Assembly (NCBI GenBank): GCA_903813345.2
Contig: CAIIXF020000002.1
Location: 9,509,555-9,573,554, forward strand
Reading direction: 5' to 3'
Source of the DNA: Owenia fusiformis
Taxonomy: Eukaryota; Annelida; Polychaeta; Sabellida; Oweniidae
DNA length: 64,000 nt
Below the pieces are notes generated by a model that made no database searches, was not told the DNA's origin, and saw only the letters and a list, made by a program, of their open reading frames with translations. Position 1 is the stretch's first letter, and each line of letters starts with the position of its first letter. This document shows, piece after piece, positions 33,901-45,500 of this stretch. Position numbers and translations under genes: made by a program.

Positions 33901-36376
33901 TGACTCGTAGTGTATCGATAAGCAAAATGACGCGATACGAATCGAAGCAAATCTGAATTGGTGAGGTTTGAGGAATTTGAAATAATTCTATCAAACGTTT
34001 TTATGCTCACAGTGTATTCGAATCGAAAAATCAAAAACTGAATTAATATATTTCTCGAAGTACCAACTCATTTGAATATGACTGGAATAGTGGCCGATAC
34101 TATTCACATTTACATGAGTTGCCCAAAGTAGGTTAATCCGGTAGCCGACGGGCGTTAGTTGCATTCGCGAATACAAGGTAAGCCTTAGCTTGCCTTATCA
34201 AAGCAAGTATTGTAGTATTGCATATGTTTATGAATGTAGATGACTCCCAATGTACTAACGCCGGGGGAAAGTGCCAGACAACTTCCTGTGATGGGTCATT
34301 GAGGACTGGACTCTGTTCTGGCCAAACGAGTAGACGTTGTTGCATCAAGAGTAGTGGCAATGGTACGTACGTGTACATATGGAACTGAGACTGGTAAGCC
34401 CTGGAAGATTCTGCGTATAAAGGAGATGAACCTCCATCTCGAGTTGCAGCACCATTGTATGCTGTCTGGTGTATATCTAGATGAAATCAGTGCAATAATT
34501 TGATGTTCTAAGAAAGTTACACACTGTCGGATTTAAACACACTCCCCTACATGTTTGGCAACCACTAGATATCACGTAAAGCTTAATTATCTGAATAATA
34601 TTTGTTTTCGATTTCAGAGTCTTGCATTAATGACTTTGATTGATTTATGAAATAAACAAAAACACGCCTTGATATGTGGCTCTCGAAGAGGGACTTCTGG
34701 ATACCAAACTACAATCCGATAACTTCATTCGTCTAAACTTGTACTTTGTAGGCAACAAGCTGAGCCACTCCCAGGCTGCGTCAATGCTCTCCCAAGCAGG
34801 CATAAGTACCAGCTCTAGCGGAAGATGTTCCAACAGGTATGAACACAAATCGGTTGCAATTGTTTTGAAAATTACAAAATTAAACCCTCTGTATCACTGT
34901 CCCACAGCTGGTTGACTTCAACTGCAGTTAGCGTCATTCAAGATGGTTGCCGAATTTTTTTCGTTTTTGACAAAGCTCCGATTTGAGCTTAACTAAGCTT
35001 AATCTTGATTCCAAAAGTTTTGCCAAGTAAACTTATAAAACTATAATTGTAAAATACAAATAAATGCCCAAACACCCGCAATATTAGAGAATTTGAAAAT
35101 ACACGGCTTCATCACTTGGAATGACTCTAACTGAAATTGATGATGACAGCTTCAGTTAAAGTCATTCTAAGTGAAGCTGTTTTCTTTAAAATTCACCCAT
35201 AACGCGGTTGTTAGAGTATTTATCTGTGGTTGTTAACAATTGTAGCTTTATTAGTTTACATGGCGAAACATTTGGAATCCAGATTGAAGTTTAGTTTATC
35301 TGAAATCGGAGGTTTGTGGAAAACGAAAGAATTTTAGCAACCATTTTGAATGACGCTAACTGCTGTAGGAGTCTTCCAGCTGTGAAACAGTGTGTTTATA
35401 TGCAGTTGTGAAACGATATATAATGCTGATTTACTCATAGCTCCTTGGCAAGATTTTGGTTTTAACCAATTATTGAATTTTGTTGAAGAGAATTTTCTTT
35501 TAAAGAAGGTAGGCGTGCGATGTCAATTAGTCTGGCGGAGCAATGAAGAATTCTCAATTATCGTGTTGAGAAATTATTTTGAAATGAGAACCCCATACGT
35601 TTTTGTGAAAAGATTTTCATAAACTTTAAAATTTGCTCTCTGATCATTTTTTAGTTTTGACAAATGAATATTATATTAAATGGTTTAAATTTGGGGTTCA
35701 ATTTTCTATAAAATTTATCTGAGCATTGAATTATAGGAATGTTCGCACGTGCACGAGTCTGGAGCAGATAAGACGAGCAACTATCACAGGGACAATCAAC
35801 GAGCTCAAAAAACCCAGCAGGTAATATATGAAGTGATCTTAGTCACCCTTTCATAATGTTAGCTAAATATATAATACTCAGGCCCGTAGCCAGGATTTGC
35901 CAATGGGGGGGGGTACACATTTGACAATTTTGGCCCAAATATGGCTAAAATCACTTGAGAAGTGCTCAAAATGGTAAAAAACTGCATGATTTTGAAAGAA
36001 TTTTTGCCCCCCCCGGCTACGGGGCTGATACTGAGCCACTTTGGAATTTCGTTTCAAATCGTAGTTTGTACCACTTATCGTTGAATGTAAAATTAACGAT
36101 TGATAAATATTGGATATTTTGTAAAGAAATTATGTTTATGAATTTTAAAGGTGTCCCGTGATTGTTACCGGTGGAACTGAGATTGGTCACGCAGGGGGTA
36201 CGTACAGTCATTGGAATGGCTATAAGATTGACCTTGGTCTCAACTCTTGCCTTGACAAATACATCAAGAAGAATTTCCCTTTCCACCGCATGAGAGGACG
36301 TTATCCAGTGTACAAGGCCCCGTCCGGGAACGAGTATTGTCTGGAGGGAAACCATTGGGACAACACATACTACTAA
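27907..36376 (+). CDS. Secreted protein with three cysteine modules and an M15-like peptidase domain, paralogue B (complete)
   Basis: Seven exons join in frame: 27907-27982, 28700-28825, 33660-33773, 34240-34362, 34752-34836, 35737-35820 and 36151-36376, giving 277 residues. Exon 1 is a signal peptide (MIVKYALGLCILGTCLLNID|A, cleavage near 21). Exons 2-4 each encode one module, C-x6-C-x4-C-x8-C-x7-CC (residues about 26-67, 68-105 and 106-146). Each is bounded by phase-1 introns, the classic shuffling arrangement. Exons 5-7 give the enzyme domain, with SHWNGYKID (His codon 36209, Asp 36230) and E-x-x-H-W (Glu 36344, His 36353) matching M15 HxxGxxxD and ExxH[FW]. The predicted role is cleaving peptidoglycan peptides, with the cysteine modules perhaps binding cell wall (inference). 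Intron 2 holds an LTR retrotransposon, intron 4 the MITE-free stretch to 34751, intron 5 a 498 bp MITE and intron 6 another repeat. Possible polyadenylation signals follow at 36378-36490. Confidence 0.9.
28906..29180. mobile_element. MITE with CAGTGGCGGATCC ends
   Basis: The left end GCAGTGGCGGATCCAGG and the right end GGATCCGCCATAG are inverted, and the flanks share GGCCT as a likely target duplication. The interior is a run of GGCC-rich and poly-G/poly-C DNA. It lies in intron 2 of paralogue B. CAGTGGCGGA ends are a motif I associate with widespread non-autonomous DNA transposons in marine invertebrates. Confidence 0.75.
29184..29255. mobile_element. MITE family C, single left end
   Basis: TAACCCCCCTATCACACCAA followed by the family's TTGCCAGTCCTACGAAAA. 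It is then lost, with no matching right end nearby. It directly abuts the CAGTGGCGGATCC element. Confidence 0.8.
29456..29756 (-). repeat. LTR (3' LTR of the minus-strand element)
   Basis: 301 bp, TGTGAACGAAAG at one end and TTTATATTACA at the other. I could find no difference from the other LTR. The purine-rich tract adjoins it at 29757. Confidence 0.93.
29934..31448 (-). CDS. Gag polyprotein with four zinc knuckles and a protease active-site motif
   Basis: A 504-codon intact ORF. A Lys-rich N-terminus and a Glu/Arg/Gln-rich coiled coil (about 70-125) precede a capsid/SCAN-like region (LVNTLSLDVQTWVKEND ... LADNFLEARK). Four Cys/His knuckles follow: CFNCNEPGHQAKTC, CFKCHKTGHKSDCC, CDNCDKAHPTENC and CEKCNQYGHVTAKC. 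The C-terminus has an aspartic protease motif, MICDTGSCKTII, and then stops. The SCAN-like segment points to Gypsy elements of the Gmr1 type (inference). The product would package element RNA. The ORF is undamaged, which fits a recent insertion or use by a non-autonomous family. Confidence 0.88.
   Translation of the reverse strand: MPDTRNKTYDSFEDRQKQAKKKKKPNTMSTEKQEFYEADEEGAQGDTMDPMKQMMTMMAAMMKNSEAERQHQHMMMELQLKEQHNMLDAERQERLRQERIHRDELEEERRLRAELRQQELEFRNKPKDPQIQKMKDGEDIENYLTIFERTAEMCGWKREYWTLKLGPNLTGKAQSAYASVAIEDARDYDVVKEAILHRYSINDETYRKRFRSLKRNTGEGVKAFTIRLEDTFKKWMKHADTVEKIKDRILKEQLVNTLSLDVQTWVKENDAKTTDDVVKLADNFLEARKNDPPVWNKSPTFKRKNKTDGAHTNCFNCNEPGHQAKTCPNETLCFKCHKTGHKSDCCKSENRADNKSSVKCDNCDKAHPTENCMVDTSLKCEKCNQYGHVTAKCYVGNKRSFLCRATDDIPTKYSRRSNGTVLAVLNDEEIEMICDTGSCKTIIRRDLIDQDAIIHNDQIRMTCVHGDSKTYPTDLTLQDVAATLKLVKRPLKRDLDERQLFPNG
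32672..32972 (-). repeat. LTR (5' LTR of the minus-strand element)
   Basis: 301 bp, matching the copy at 29456-29756 base for base as far as I can read. The primer-binding site adjoins it at 32661-32671. Confidence 0.93.
32974..33143. mobile_element. Short MITE adjoining the LTR element
   Basis: The ends TCTCCCAATATTATAATTG and ATATTATTGAGAG are inverted, and the inner arms share TTCAAAGGAAA / TTTCCTTTGCA. The LTR retrotransposon inserted into its first few bases, so the target duplication overlaps this MITE's end. Confidence 0.65.
34895..35392. mobile_element. Long-TIR MITE in intron 5 of paralogue B
   Basis: About 498 bp, essentially two inverted halves. The left end is CACTGTCCCACAGCTGG and the right end CCAGCTGTGAAACAGTG. 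The next block, CAGTTAGCGTCATTC, is mirrored as GAATGACGCTAACTG. A shortened relative lies at 53339-53710. Confidence 0.85.
35881..36027. mobile_element. Short element with GGCCCGTAGCCAGG ends in intron 6 of paralogue B
   Basis: The left end is GGCCCGTAGCCAGGATTT, followed by a G-run. The right end is a C-run followed by CCGGCTACGGGGCT, inverted. It is an end motif I associate with common non-autonomous DNA transposons in marine invertebrate genomes. Confidence 0.72.
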
Positions 36377-36536
36377 AATAAACAAAATTGGGGTATACAT
36401 TGTATAAAGGGGGAGCACATTCCAATCTGTTGAGAAGTTATTCATATCCTAGTTGTAATGATATTTAATAAAATGCAAAAAGTGTAATAAAGTTGAAGCA
36501 ACATGGTTTACTCTATGGTTTTGAACAAATTATTTG

Positions 36537-38272
36537 ATTTTAGTTGACATTTTTTTTATAAAATTCCAACACAAACTATTTAATCTGGGGCTAAATGGTA
36601 AAAGTTGGCGTTTAATTGTCGATAGTTATGAAAATACCACTTCCAGAGTACTTTATAATGGAAAGTACTCTAGAGAATTTCAAATTACACAGGGAGTAGG
36701 TCAAGGTCGAGTCAGTAGTGCACTCTGGTTCCTGGTGTACATTTATGCTCTTATTGAAGAACTATGTGATACAGGCTTGGGTGCAATAAAAGGTGATATA
36801 CGCATCCCTGCAGTACTGGTGGCTGATGACACCACAATTATTGGCACAACTCCAGATGAGCTCCAAAAATTATTAAATAGTGTATCAAAATATAGCTCAA
36901 AATGGAGAATGTCATATCATTCTGGTCAGAACAGCAAAAGTAAAATCATCACTTTTAATGAAAGTACTAAACATTTCAGAGACAGTCAAGGAATGCGCAT
37001 GTGGCACTTGCAAGATGATATTGTACCTGAAACCAGAACGCAGTGCTACGCTGGAAACACACTTGATGCTCAATTAACTGACATTTAAGCAATGCAACAA
37101 GCTAAGCGTAAAATGATCAACATTTTTTACTCCATCAAACCTATTGGTATTGGCAAAGGTGGCATTAACCCCCTTGTTGCCGTTAAGCTATTAAAAACAA
37201 TTGTGTTTCCCGCTGCCATGTTCGGCTGCGAGTTATGGACAACATCCAATGTAGAACTACACGCACTTAACGTTACCATTCGAAAAATTGCAAAAATAAT
37301 ACAAGGATTTGAGCAAGACGTCTCATCGGAAGTTGTCCTCTCTACGCTCGGTTTACTGTCAATTGAGAGTTATATAGATAGAGCAAAGGTGTTGTTTTTT
37401 GATAGACTATGCAGAGCCACTCATGTTTTCACAAAACAATTGTTTCTATATAGACTCTCCTCATTTTTAGTTCAGAAAAATGAAATCTGTAATGGTCTTA
37501 TTAAAGACGTCATGTCAATGGAGTATGACTATGTACAGGAGTCAATTCAAGACTTTCTCAGATCTGGCCAACTTATGACCAAAGTAAAATTTAAAATGAT
37601 GTGTACTAATCAAATAAAATTAAATGAAGAAACAAAATGGCGTGCCCGAGTAAATGCGGATGATTCATTATCATTATTTTCGAATGTACAATTGTCAATA
37701 GAACCTTCGGTTTTATGGACACTTGGTCAAAAGGCTACCGAGCAACTTTGGGAATTAGCCCACATATTGTATTTGACCACACCTGCAAGATTTAGGCTAT
37801 ATCAATGTAAACGTTGCAAAGATTTTACTGGCTCGATAGTCACACATTTCATGAAATGTGGTGAACTTATAAATGAAAAGAATGATTTCATTGAAAACTA
37901 TATTTTCAACTCCCTGTCCGTAGAGAATTGTGTCAAATTACTCGACATGGAGAAAAATATAGTCTTAGAAACAATATACTTGGCAGCAGAGTTGACTTTC
38001 AACTCGATGTTACTCAATTTACCGAGTTCATTCTTTCGTGTGCAAGGGGCTTAGCACACATAGACATTTTCTTTAAATCATGCTAATTCAATGCGCGTAT
38101 ATATGTTTTATATGAATAGGTGTAAATAGATACTTACTATGAAACGCTGCGATAATTGCAGAACTACAGTACTTTGTAATATGTAAATTTTAAAGTTGTT
38201 TTTGTTCTATAAATTTGTAAATCTTCTTATAAGGAGGAAATAAAGATACAATACAATACAATAGATAGTGCG
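36537..38272 (+). pseudogene. 5'-truncated LINE: reverse transcriptase C-terminal half
   Basis: One continuous frame to 38054, broken by a single in-frame TAA at 37086-37088. RT motifs are GVGQGRVSSALWFLVYI and the catalytic VLVADDTTII (Val-Ala-Asp-Asp in place of Phe-Ala-Asp-Asp). A Cys/His motif near the end, CKRCKDFTGSIVTHFMKC, is typical of several LINE clades. The 3' UTR ends in AATAAAGATACAATACAATA, a microsatellite-type tail in place of poly-A. It inserted just downstream of paralogue B. The clade is uncertain, possibly I/Nimb-like. Confidence 0.85.
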
Positions 38273-38382
38273 ATTGCTAACATGACATATTCATGACACA
38301 TTCATTAATATGACTCGACATTTCAAATAAAGCTATGATTTTTTACATCACAAGAGAATCTTGAAATGTAAAGAATTACACA

Positions 38383-39580
38383 TATTATTATTATTATTAT
38401 ATTTATTTCGCCTCCATTTTTGGAGATAATAATAATTGATTATTACAATACATATAAAAGACACATACAAAAATAAAAACAATTAAAATGTTTATTTACA
38501 ACCAATCCCTGATGTTGACGGACGTCAGGCTACCGCGTTGACGCCGTCAAGTTACTACTATCTGTTACATACAATAAGAAAAACAAGTTCTCCACCTAAT
38601 ATTTGCTGTTGACGGACGCCAGGCTACCGCGTTGACGCCGTCAGTTAACCTACACTTTACCTATTACCCTTTAGCTACAATAAGATATTGTCCACCTATC
38701 ATTTATCAAACCAAATCTCATTGTAAATATAAATACATACATAGGTGTATTACAGGCTCATCTTGGTAAAACTATATACATAGACTCATATCGGTAAAAT
38801 ATCTTTGCTTAAACCTATTTACTAATTAGGAAAATCGTTACATCAAATCCTCGGCAACCGATCACTACTCCCACCATTCTTATGTGGATTTCAGTTTTTC
38901 TCCGTTCTTTTAATATACATGTCACGTACATTACTGGACATTGCCTTGAGTTCATCATGACTGACACGCTCATCGCCTCCGTAGACCAATTTCAGTTTGT
39001 TAGAAGTCGTCACGTGCTCATCATTCAAATATCTGTTTATCACTATTTGTATTTGGGTCCTGTTTTCATTGTTATTTGGGCAAAACAACGTAAAGTGCTC
39101 TAAAGTCTCAACTTCATGCTGACACAGTTCACAAAGTCTATCCCGCATTGGAATTCCCTCCCATTCTCCAACGTTTACTCTCAGATTACCTTGGCTGGTG
39201 AGTAGTCGAACCATAAGAGAGCATCTTCGGATATATCTAGCATCTTGTCTGGCTATAGTCCACCATACTATTGGTTTGACTTTTTGAACAATGTCCGTGT
39301 ATAGCTTTAACTTGTGATATGTAGTCGCCTCCCTTCTCCATCGATTCAGATCATAATCTCGAATTTTTGTCCCAACCTTCTGTTTCCACAAGTCTTTAGA
39401 TGGCAAGGTGGTCGAGTCAATCATGTCATATATTAAGTGCAATATTCCATATCGTTCGGCAAGTATCATAAAATCATTTATTGGTGAGAATTTGCTCAGT
39501 TGCCTTCCTCCTATTCTGTAAGCTAATATTCTTTTGATCGCAACGCATCTGTGTTTTAAGAAACTAGAAAGGCAGCCCTG
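38383..39580 (-). pseudogene. Second LINE 3' end, opposite orientation
   Basis: The coding part is about 39577-38891, read from VQGCLSSFLKHRC through ILAERYGILHL to the stop. It includes the LINE C-terminal knuckle CELCQHEVETLEHFTLFC (C-x2-C-x8-H-x4-C). The RT catalytic core is absent, so it is 5'-truncated. The 3' end is a (TAA)n tail at about 38383-38401. In its 3' UTR, two direct copies of TTGACGGACG.CAGGCTACCG lie near 38514 and 38608. Confidence 0.82.
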
Positions 39581-40336
39581 AACCTATTCTTCTAACTTTA
39601 CGAAATTACACATTCAATATATCTTTTTGAACATCAGTTTGGATCGTTCTTGATTCTCTGAACTATATTCTTACTCGGAGGTGGTGATATTCGTAACAAT
39701 TGATGCATTCATTATTGTTCGCGCCATGTCCCCAGTAAAGAGCTGATTCTATTTTTCGAACGTAGTGCCTTATTGTAGTGCCTCTCATAATATTCTCACT
39801 AATGTTATTTTTGGATTTGTTATTCGATATTAAACCCAATGGGTGTTTCCAATATGGGGTGCTCTGTTATTAATAATGAATCAGATGTCAAAATAACTGA
39901 AAACTGTCTTTTCATTTTGATAGGTGAGCATTGGAATTAATAATTGCTTATAAAGATAAAAGCAACCGCGATCTAATGTTAATATGCAACAGCTGAGAAG
40001 GGATTTCAATTACTTAAAAAAATTATCTTGATGCACGAGAACTGTCTTCATCCAATATCGTATGATAAAATTGTGCTTGAATTACTAGTTCAAGTTACGA
40101 ATTACTAATATTTCTAAAATGATTTAGTTATTCAATAATCTTTTCTTCTATTTTTGTAGTCTATTATGTAATACTTAAAAGAACTTTTCCCAGTTGCTTG
40201 GAAAGATTTCTACAACACAACAATTACTTTTTGTAATTAAATTTTCCAGAAGATTATATATAATATAAAGTATAGAAATTAGCATCGAAAACTCTTGCGA
40301 CGCTCATCAATTTAACTTCCAGTGACATCCAGAATT
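39581..40336. other. Upstream region of LRR gene 1
   Basis: No coding sequence recognised. ATTATATATAATATAAAG at about 40252-40269 lies roughly 70-85 bp before the presumed start codon and could act as a TATA-type promoter element (inference). Confidence 0.4.
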
Positions 40337-42240
40337 ATGGAGGTATGTATATTTTTACTTTATATAAATTGCAAAGGATGTGTTGTTTTAAAGATTGTTG
40401 TCAATGATTGCTAAAGAGAGAAACATAGTTGAACGGTCGCCATATCGCTACCAATCAAGAAAATCCAAGGATGTCAGTTTTGGATTATCCTATAATTGTT
40501 TTGTTTATTTCTATGTCAATGTTATTATAGAGGTGTTGTTTAAGAAATCAAAAAGATCTAAGTAAGTATGTCAGTCTTGGATTATCTTGTAATTGTTTTT
40601 TTATCATAGAGATGCTGTTTAAAAATTAAAAAAAAAAGATCCAAGGATGTCAGTTCTGATTATCACTGCAAAAGCAATTAGAAACATTTATTTTGATAAA
40701 AAAAAAAACTGAATAAAAATACAATATTTTGAAAAAAATTATGGATAGTTTGGTTCAAAACTTAAAAATGCATTTTTTGTTTAAACATATAAATACCTCT
40801 TAGTCCGGTTTGAAAAATCACTTTAGAAGTCAACCACAAAGTCAGTTATCATTATCAATATATTTTGTTGCAGATTTTGGACAAAATAGACATTGATTCC
40901 ATTTCATAAGAAATAAACACATACATGTACTGTATAATATTGGCGACCCCACTTAATTAGTACATTTTAATCCTATTTGATTTCACAAAAGGTTTATAAT
41001 TGTATCAAATAGGTGTCACATTTAATTATAGTTTATCTTAAGATTCATTTCGATTTAAATTGCTTATATTTAATTTTTTTTATTAAAATGACCAAACTAT
41101 ATAATAAAATATATCCAATTTGACTAGGGTCCGAATTTACTTTGGTCCGAGTAGGGTCCACGTTGACTAGGGTCCGAGTTGACTAGAAGCCATTTGTATC
41201 ATTTCAGAGTGTGTTATTATTGGTGTGTGTTCTAATTAAAGCTGGGACTCCCTTGCAAGACGGCATAGAAATGAACTTAAGCAAGAGGAACATAACAATA
41301 GTAAGAGATGACATGACAAATATCAGAGATAGAAAGTGGTGCATTTTCAGATTTGGTATCATTGTTTACCCTTTCCCTTCAAAGAAACAAACTAACTGTA
41401 TTAAAAAATGGAATATTCATGAGCCTTGCATCGTTAACAAAACTCTACCTTTACGACAATGAAATTTTAAAGATTGAATCAGAGGCTTTTCTTGGTTTGC
41501 AAGCATTAGAAATACTCGAATTAAAAGGAAACAAACTCATAATTGTGAAAAAGAGAATATTTGATAACCTTAAATCCTTGAACCAACTTAATCTTGCAAA
41601 GAACAAAATATCAATAATAGAATCAGATGCATTTTCTGACTTGCAATCATTAAATTCGTTAATGTTATTTTCTAATAAACTGACAAATGTGACAGGTGGG
41701 ATGTTCAAAAAATTATCCTTAATAAGAAGTCTCGACCTTACATTAAATAATATATCTATAATAGAACCCGGGTCTTTTTTGAATTTGAAACAATGTGGTA
41801 ACCTATTTTTATCTCAAAATAACCTCACAAAACTTTATTCTGGAACGTTCAGCGGTATGCCCATATTAGAACATTTATATCTAACTTTTAATGAAATATC
41901 ATATGTTGAATCTGGTGCATTTAGGGGACTTGAAAGTCTTGAATATCTATATCTAGATATCAATAACCTGCATGAAATACCAACTGATATATGCGAACAT
42001 TTATCAAATTTAAAATTTATGGACATTGGAAGTAACAACATGACATTGGCCCTCTCTGAATACACAAGTAGTAATGAAATAAGGGAACTATGTTCAACCA
42101 TGAAACCCAAATCAAAACTTGCACATGTCAAAACTGGAATGCCATTTGTCAACACTACAGTGTCATCCTCTCAAACAAGACAACCATTGATTTCGATAGT
42201 ATGTGGATGCTCTGTTTTCATACGGTTTATGATTACTTAG
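40337..42240 (+). pseudogene. Leucine-rich-repeat gene 1, frameshifted by an internal deletion
   Basis: Exon 1 gives only Met-Glu (40337-40342, donor GTATGT). Exon 2 runs 41208-42240. Spliced, it encodes a signal peptide (MESVLLLVCVLIKAG) and about 30 further residues. It then leaves frame at about 41322-41330 and would stop at 41460. From about 41326 another frame matches gene 2 closely and continues for about nine 24-residue LRRs (LxxLxLxxNxI type) to a hydrophobic C-terminus. By comparison with gene 2, about 176 bp is missing at an AAAT shared by both sides, which explains the shift. Unless splicing or a different start rescues it, the gene is broken. Its function would be ligand recognition at the cell surface. 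Confidence 0.8.
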
Positions 42241-42559
42241 GTGTCATTGACATATTGTACTACTGCAACACGAAGCAGTCAAATCTTATGATACAAACGA
42301 CAGCAAAAACAATATACATGATGCCACGCCGTCTGGGGAAATGACTTAAGTGATAAGAGACTCATTCCCAATACCACGAGAGAGTCACGTAGCACCAGAT
42401 GTAGCGACAGATACCATTTGCTGGTTGCAGTTGCAAATTATTTCCAATAGTGCAACAGAAACATAATTACTGAATTTTGTCACCGTCACATGTTTGCAAA
42501 GACCGATTACTATATTTTTAATATTCTGACAAAGTAATTTTGTATGTGGAGAACGCCGG
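42241..42559. other. 3' flank of LRR gene 1
   Basis: Similar in part to the 3' flank of gene 2 (52146-52380), so the duplication included some downstream DNA. No gene seen. Confidence 0.5.
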
Positions 42560-45500
42560 TTACCCCCCTATCACACTAAACTAGTTTTCAACCGTTCTGA
42601 CCTGTCCTACGAAAAAGCCGTAAAAAGGGCTAAATCTGACTGTAGTCGTGAAATATGTCTGAAATAATTAGCTACTTCGTTCATAAACAATCTTCAATAC
42701 GTAGATTTCATTCGCAGTTCGTTCAGATACCACCATGTCGGTGTGCACAAGTATTGCAATCGATATCCGACTATGCAACGTCGTATAACGCGTCTCTAGT
42801 AGGGTTGAAGTACGGCAATTACGTTCTTGGTCTAGTAGGTCATCTCGTTTGAAGTACCTTGTCAGACGATCTGATAACAGAACCCCCGCGCCAACATCGA
42901 ATTTTGAATTGATTCAAAATTCTCAATCAGCTTCCCGTCCGGGCAAGTAGATGAGGTTCGTAAATAGACCGTAGAACGTTGTAGCTACGTCCATCCAGTT
43001 CGTACAATTTAAAACCAGTTCGGCAACGTTTGAAAGCACGGAGTGACAACTTGTTTGCTGCTATTTTTGTTAATTCATTCATAAGCTAAAAACGGTGTAC
43101 TCACGACTGCAATTTTTGCCTGACTGCACAACGTCGTAATACGTCCCTAGTAGGATTGAAGTTCGACAGTTCAGTTCGTAGTATGTCACCAGTGGGTCCA
43201 CGTCGTCTTAAATATGATTTGTTAACCTACCCTATGTATGCACGCGTTGTTTCCGGGTGTGTAATCGTTAATTACGCCCGTGCAGACGTAATTTACGCCC
43301 TTGTAGGCGTTAATTACGCCCGTTAAGAAGTGAATTCTATACGCGTTAAAACAAATACAGGCGTCAACTAACTGCGTTCAAATGTTCAATAGCGGGTGTT
43401 AAGACATTATTTAACACGCGTTGAGAAACGCCCTTCGAATTGATTTTAGCGCAGTAAATTATGAACCAATCAGCATCTTGCTTATGTAGCACCCCAGGGG
43501 CAGTGTGCTTTATAATGATATCTGTTGGTAGCGTGGCAATCGATTTAACACAACCTGACTCCTGCGGGCATTACGGGTATCCCCAAATGACGCTCCCTCA
43601 CTGAAGCCTCGAAACGAAAAAAAAGCATACAGACTAATTAATTTAATTTTAATAACAAATAATAGAACATAGCTTTTATTAACTAAAATTACATGATTTT
43701 GCTTGAAAATAATTAAATAAATTCCATGAATTAATATGAATTGAAATACAAATCAAAGATGATTACAGATGGCGCTAATCAAATCACTCTCAAAGGAACA
43801 CAGATAAATGCAATGTCATGTTACGACCTCTTAGCCGCTCTCAACCGCTCCTGGGGGAGAACTGGCAGCGCTGCTAGGTTAGATGATCGCTCCTAATGCA
43901 GCTATCTTTCCTATCGCTTGGCCGAGCAGGAGGGGTAGCGCAGAAAGGAAGCAACACACCAATGCCAGTCATGACTTGCGGAATGAAATCAATGAATATA
44001 AATTACATTGATTATTTTTTAAAATAATATTTGGATGCTCAAGCCAGGACCTTACAGGTATATAAGAAGTTGAAATGAACTGATGATTTTTACATTTTGG
44101 AAATGACTTCACTTTAAAACATGAAATTTAGCATAAAATTACACGAATTGGGAAGAATTAAAAGATGATTAGCTTACCAAAACAATGATTTATCCAAATA
44201 ATATCCAAATTATATCCAATTAATGTGATTTAATCCATAAAATCAAGATAAAACAAAATAATAAAAAAGCGGATCTTGTCCCTGCAAAATCCCAGCAGAA
44301 GAGACAGTTGTTTTGAACTGAGCATGAAACTAAATTATTACATGACAAAACAAACTGAGAAATTCTATGGGGCTGCTACTGATAAGTGTGAACTGTTAAA
44401 ATATACAGGGCTTTACAATTAATGTGCAAAATACAAGATAGCTATAGTTGATATCTGAGACAGGTCAAATTAATTGATAATATTTAAACAAATTCCTTAA
44501 TAAAGTGAAAGTATTACAAAGTAATTACAAAATTTAATCTAATCTTTAATTGAAATAAAAGTAACAGCACAAAAACATTACATATAGTTGGATCGTTACA
44601 CTTACATGCTACACTTACATGATACAATGCATTCTAACTAAAAGTGCAACTCCAAGATCCTTGTGCAAGTTAATAACATATTCACGATTGTGCCAGGAAC
44701 AACTATTGCAATTGATGATTTATGAAAAATTATTTCTTTTCTGGATATCTTGGTGAACTAGTTGTGCAAATGTGAAAGATGTACATTGTATATTAAATGA
44801 GTATATGCATTCCTAAAAATAACATGCATGTGACTCTAAAGAGGACTGCATAAAAATTCCAAAAAGTACATACCTCCCTAATACCAAATTTGAACATATG
44901 TTGGCTTGGTATACTAGGTATATAGACTCATCTGACATTTTCAGTACATTTTCAAAAAATGCCAGCTAGATCTATAGGATATAGCTATAGTTTAGAGTCA
45001 ATATGCAGTTGATCAGATACTATAATTCTAGTATCTGAACACATCCTTTAGAGGGATACACTACAATAGCAGTCAGTAGCAACCTGACTGCATAGTGCTT
45101 TGTAAGCTGCAATGCGTGTGAGCCCCTGCCTCTGAAGCCGATTGCGCCAAGATTCTTACGGAGAGTTATCCAAAAAATCATTGTATTTAGAATTCCAAAC
45201 ATGTATACCTTCTCAAAATATACTGCAATTTTATCTTTTCTACAATGGGTATTGATTATTGCCTACACAGTATCTTCAATTTGCCTTTTAATTTGCTCTA
45301 AAATTTGAATATTTTTGGGGTTCTTGAACGAATATTTAAGGACCTCAATGCAACACACTAATATGTAAGCAGGCTTCTGATTTTTATTTACAAGGATCTT
45401 GGAGTTACTCTTTTAGCAAGGATGCTTTGAATCATTATGTAAGCAAGGTGCTGATTGGTTCATAATTTACGGCGCCAAAAATAAACTTGACGGGCGTGAA

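Noticed and set aside
34619-34662. Possible short exon (SCIND...) between exons 4 and 5 of paralogue B
   Set aside because: It reads into a stop within a few codons and is not needed, since exons 4 and 5 join in phase 1.
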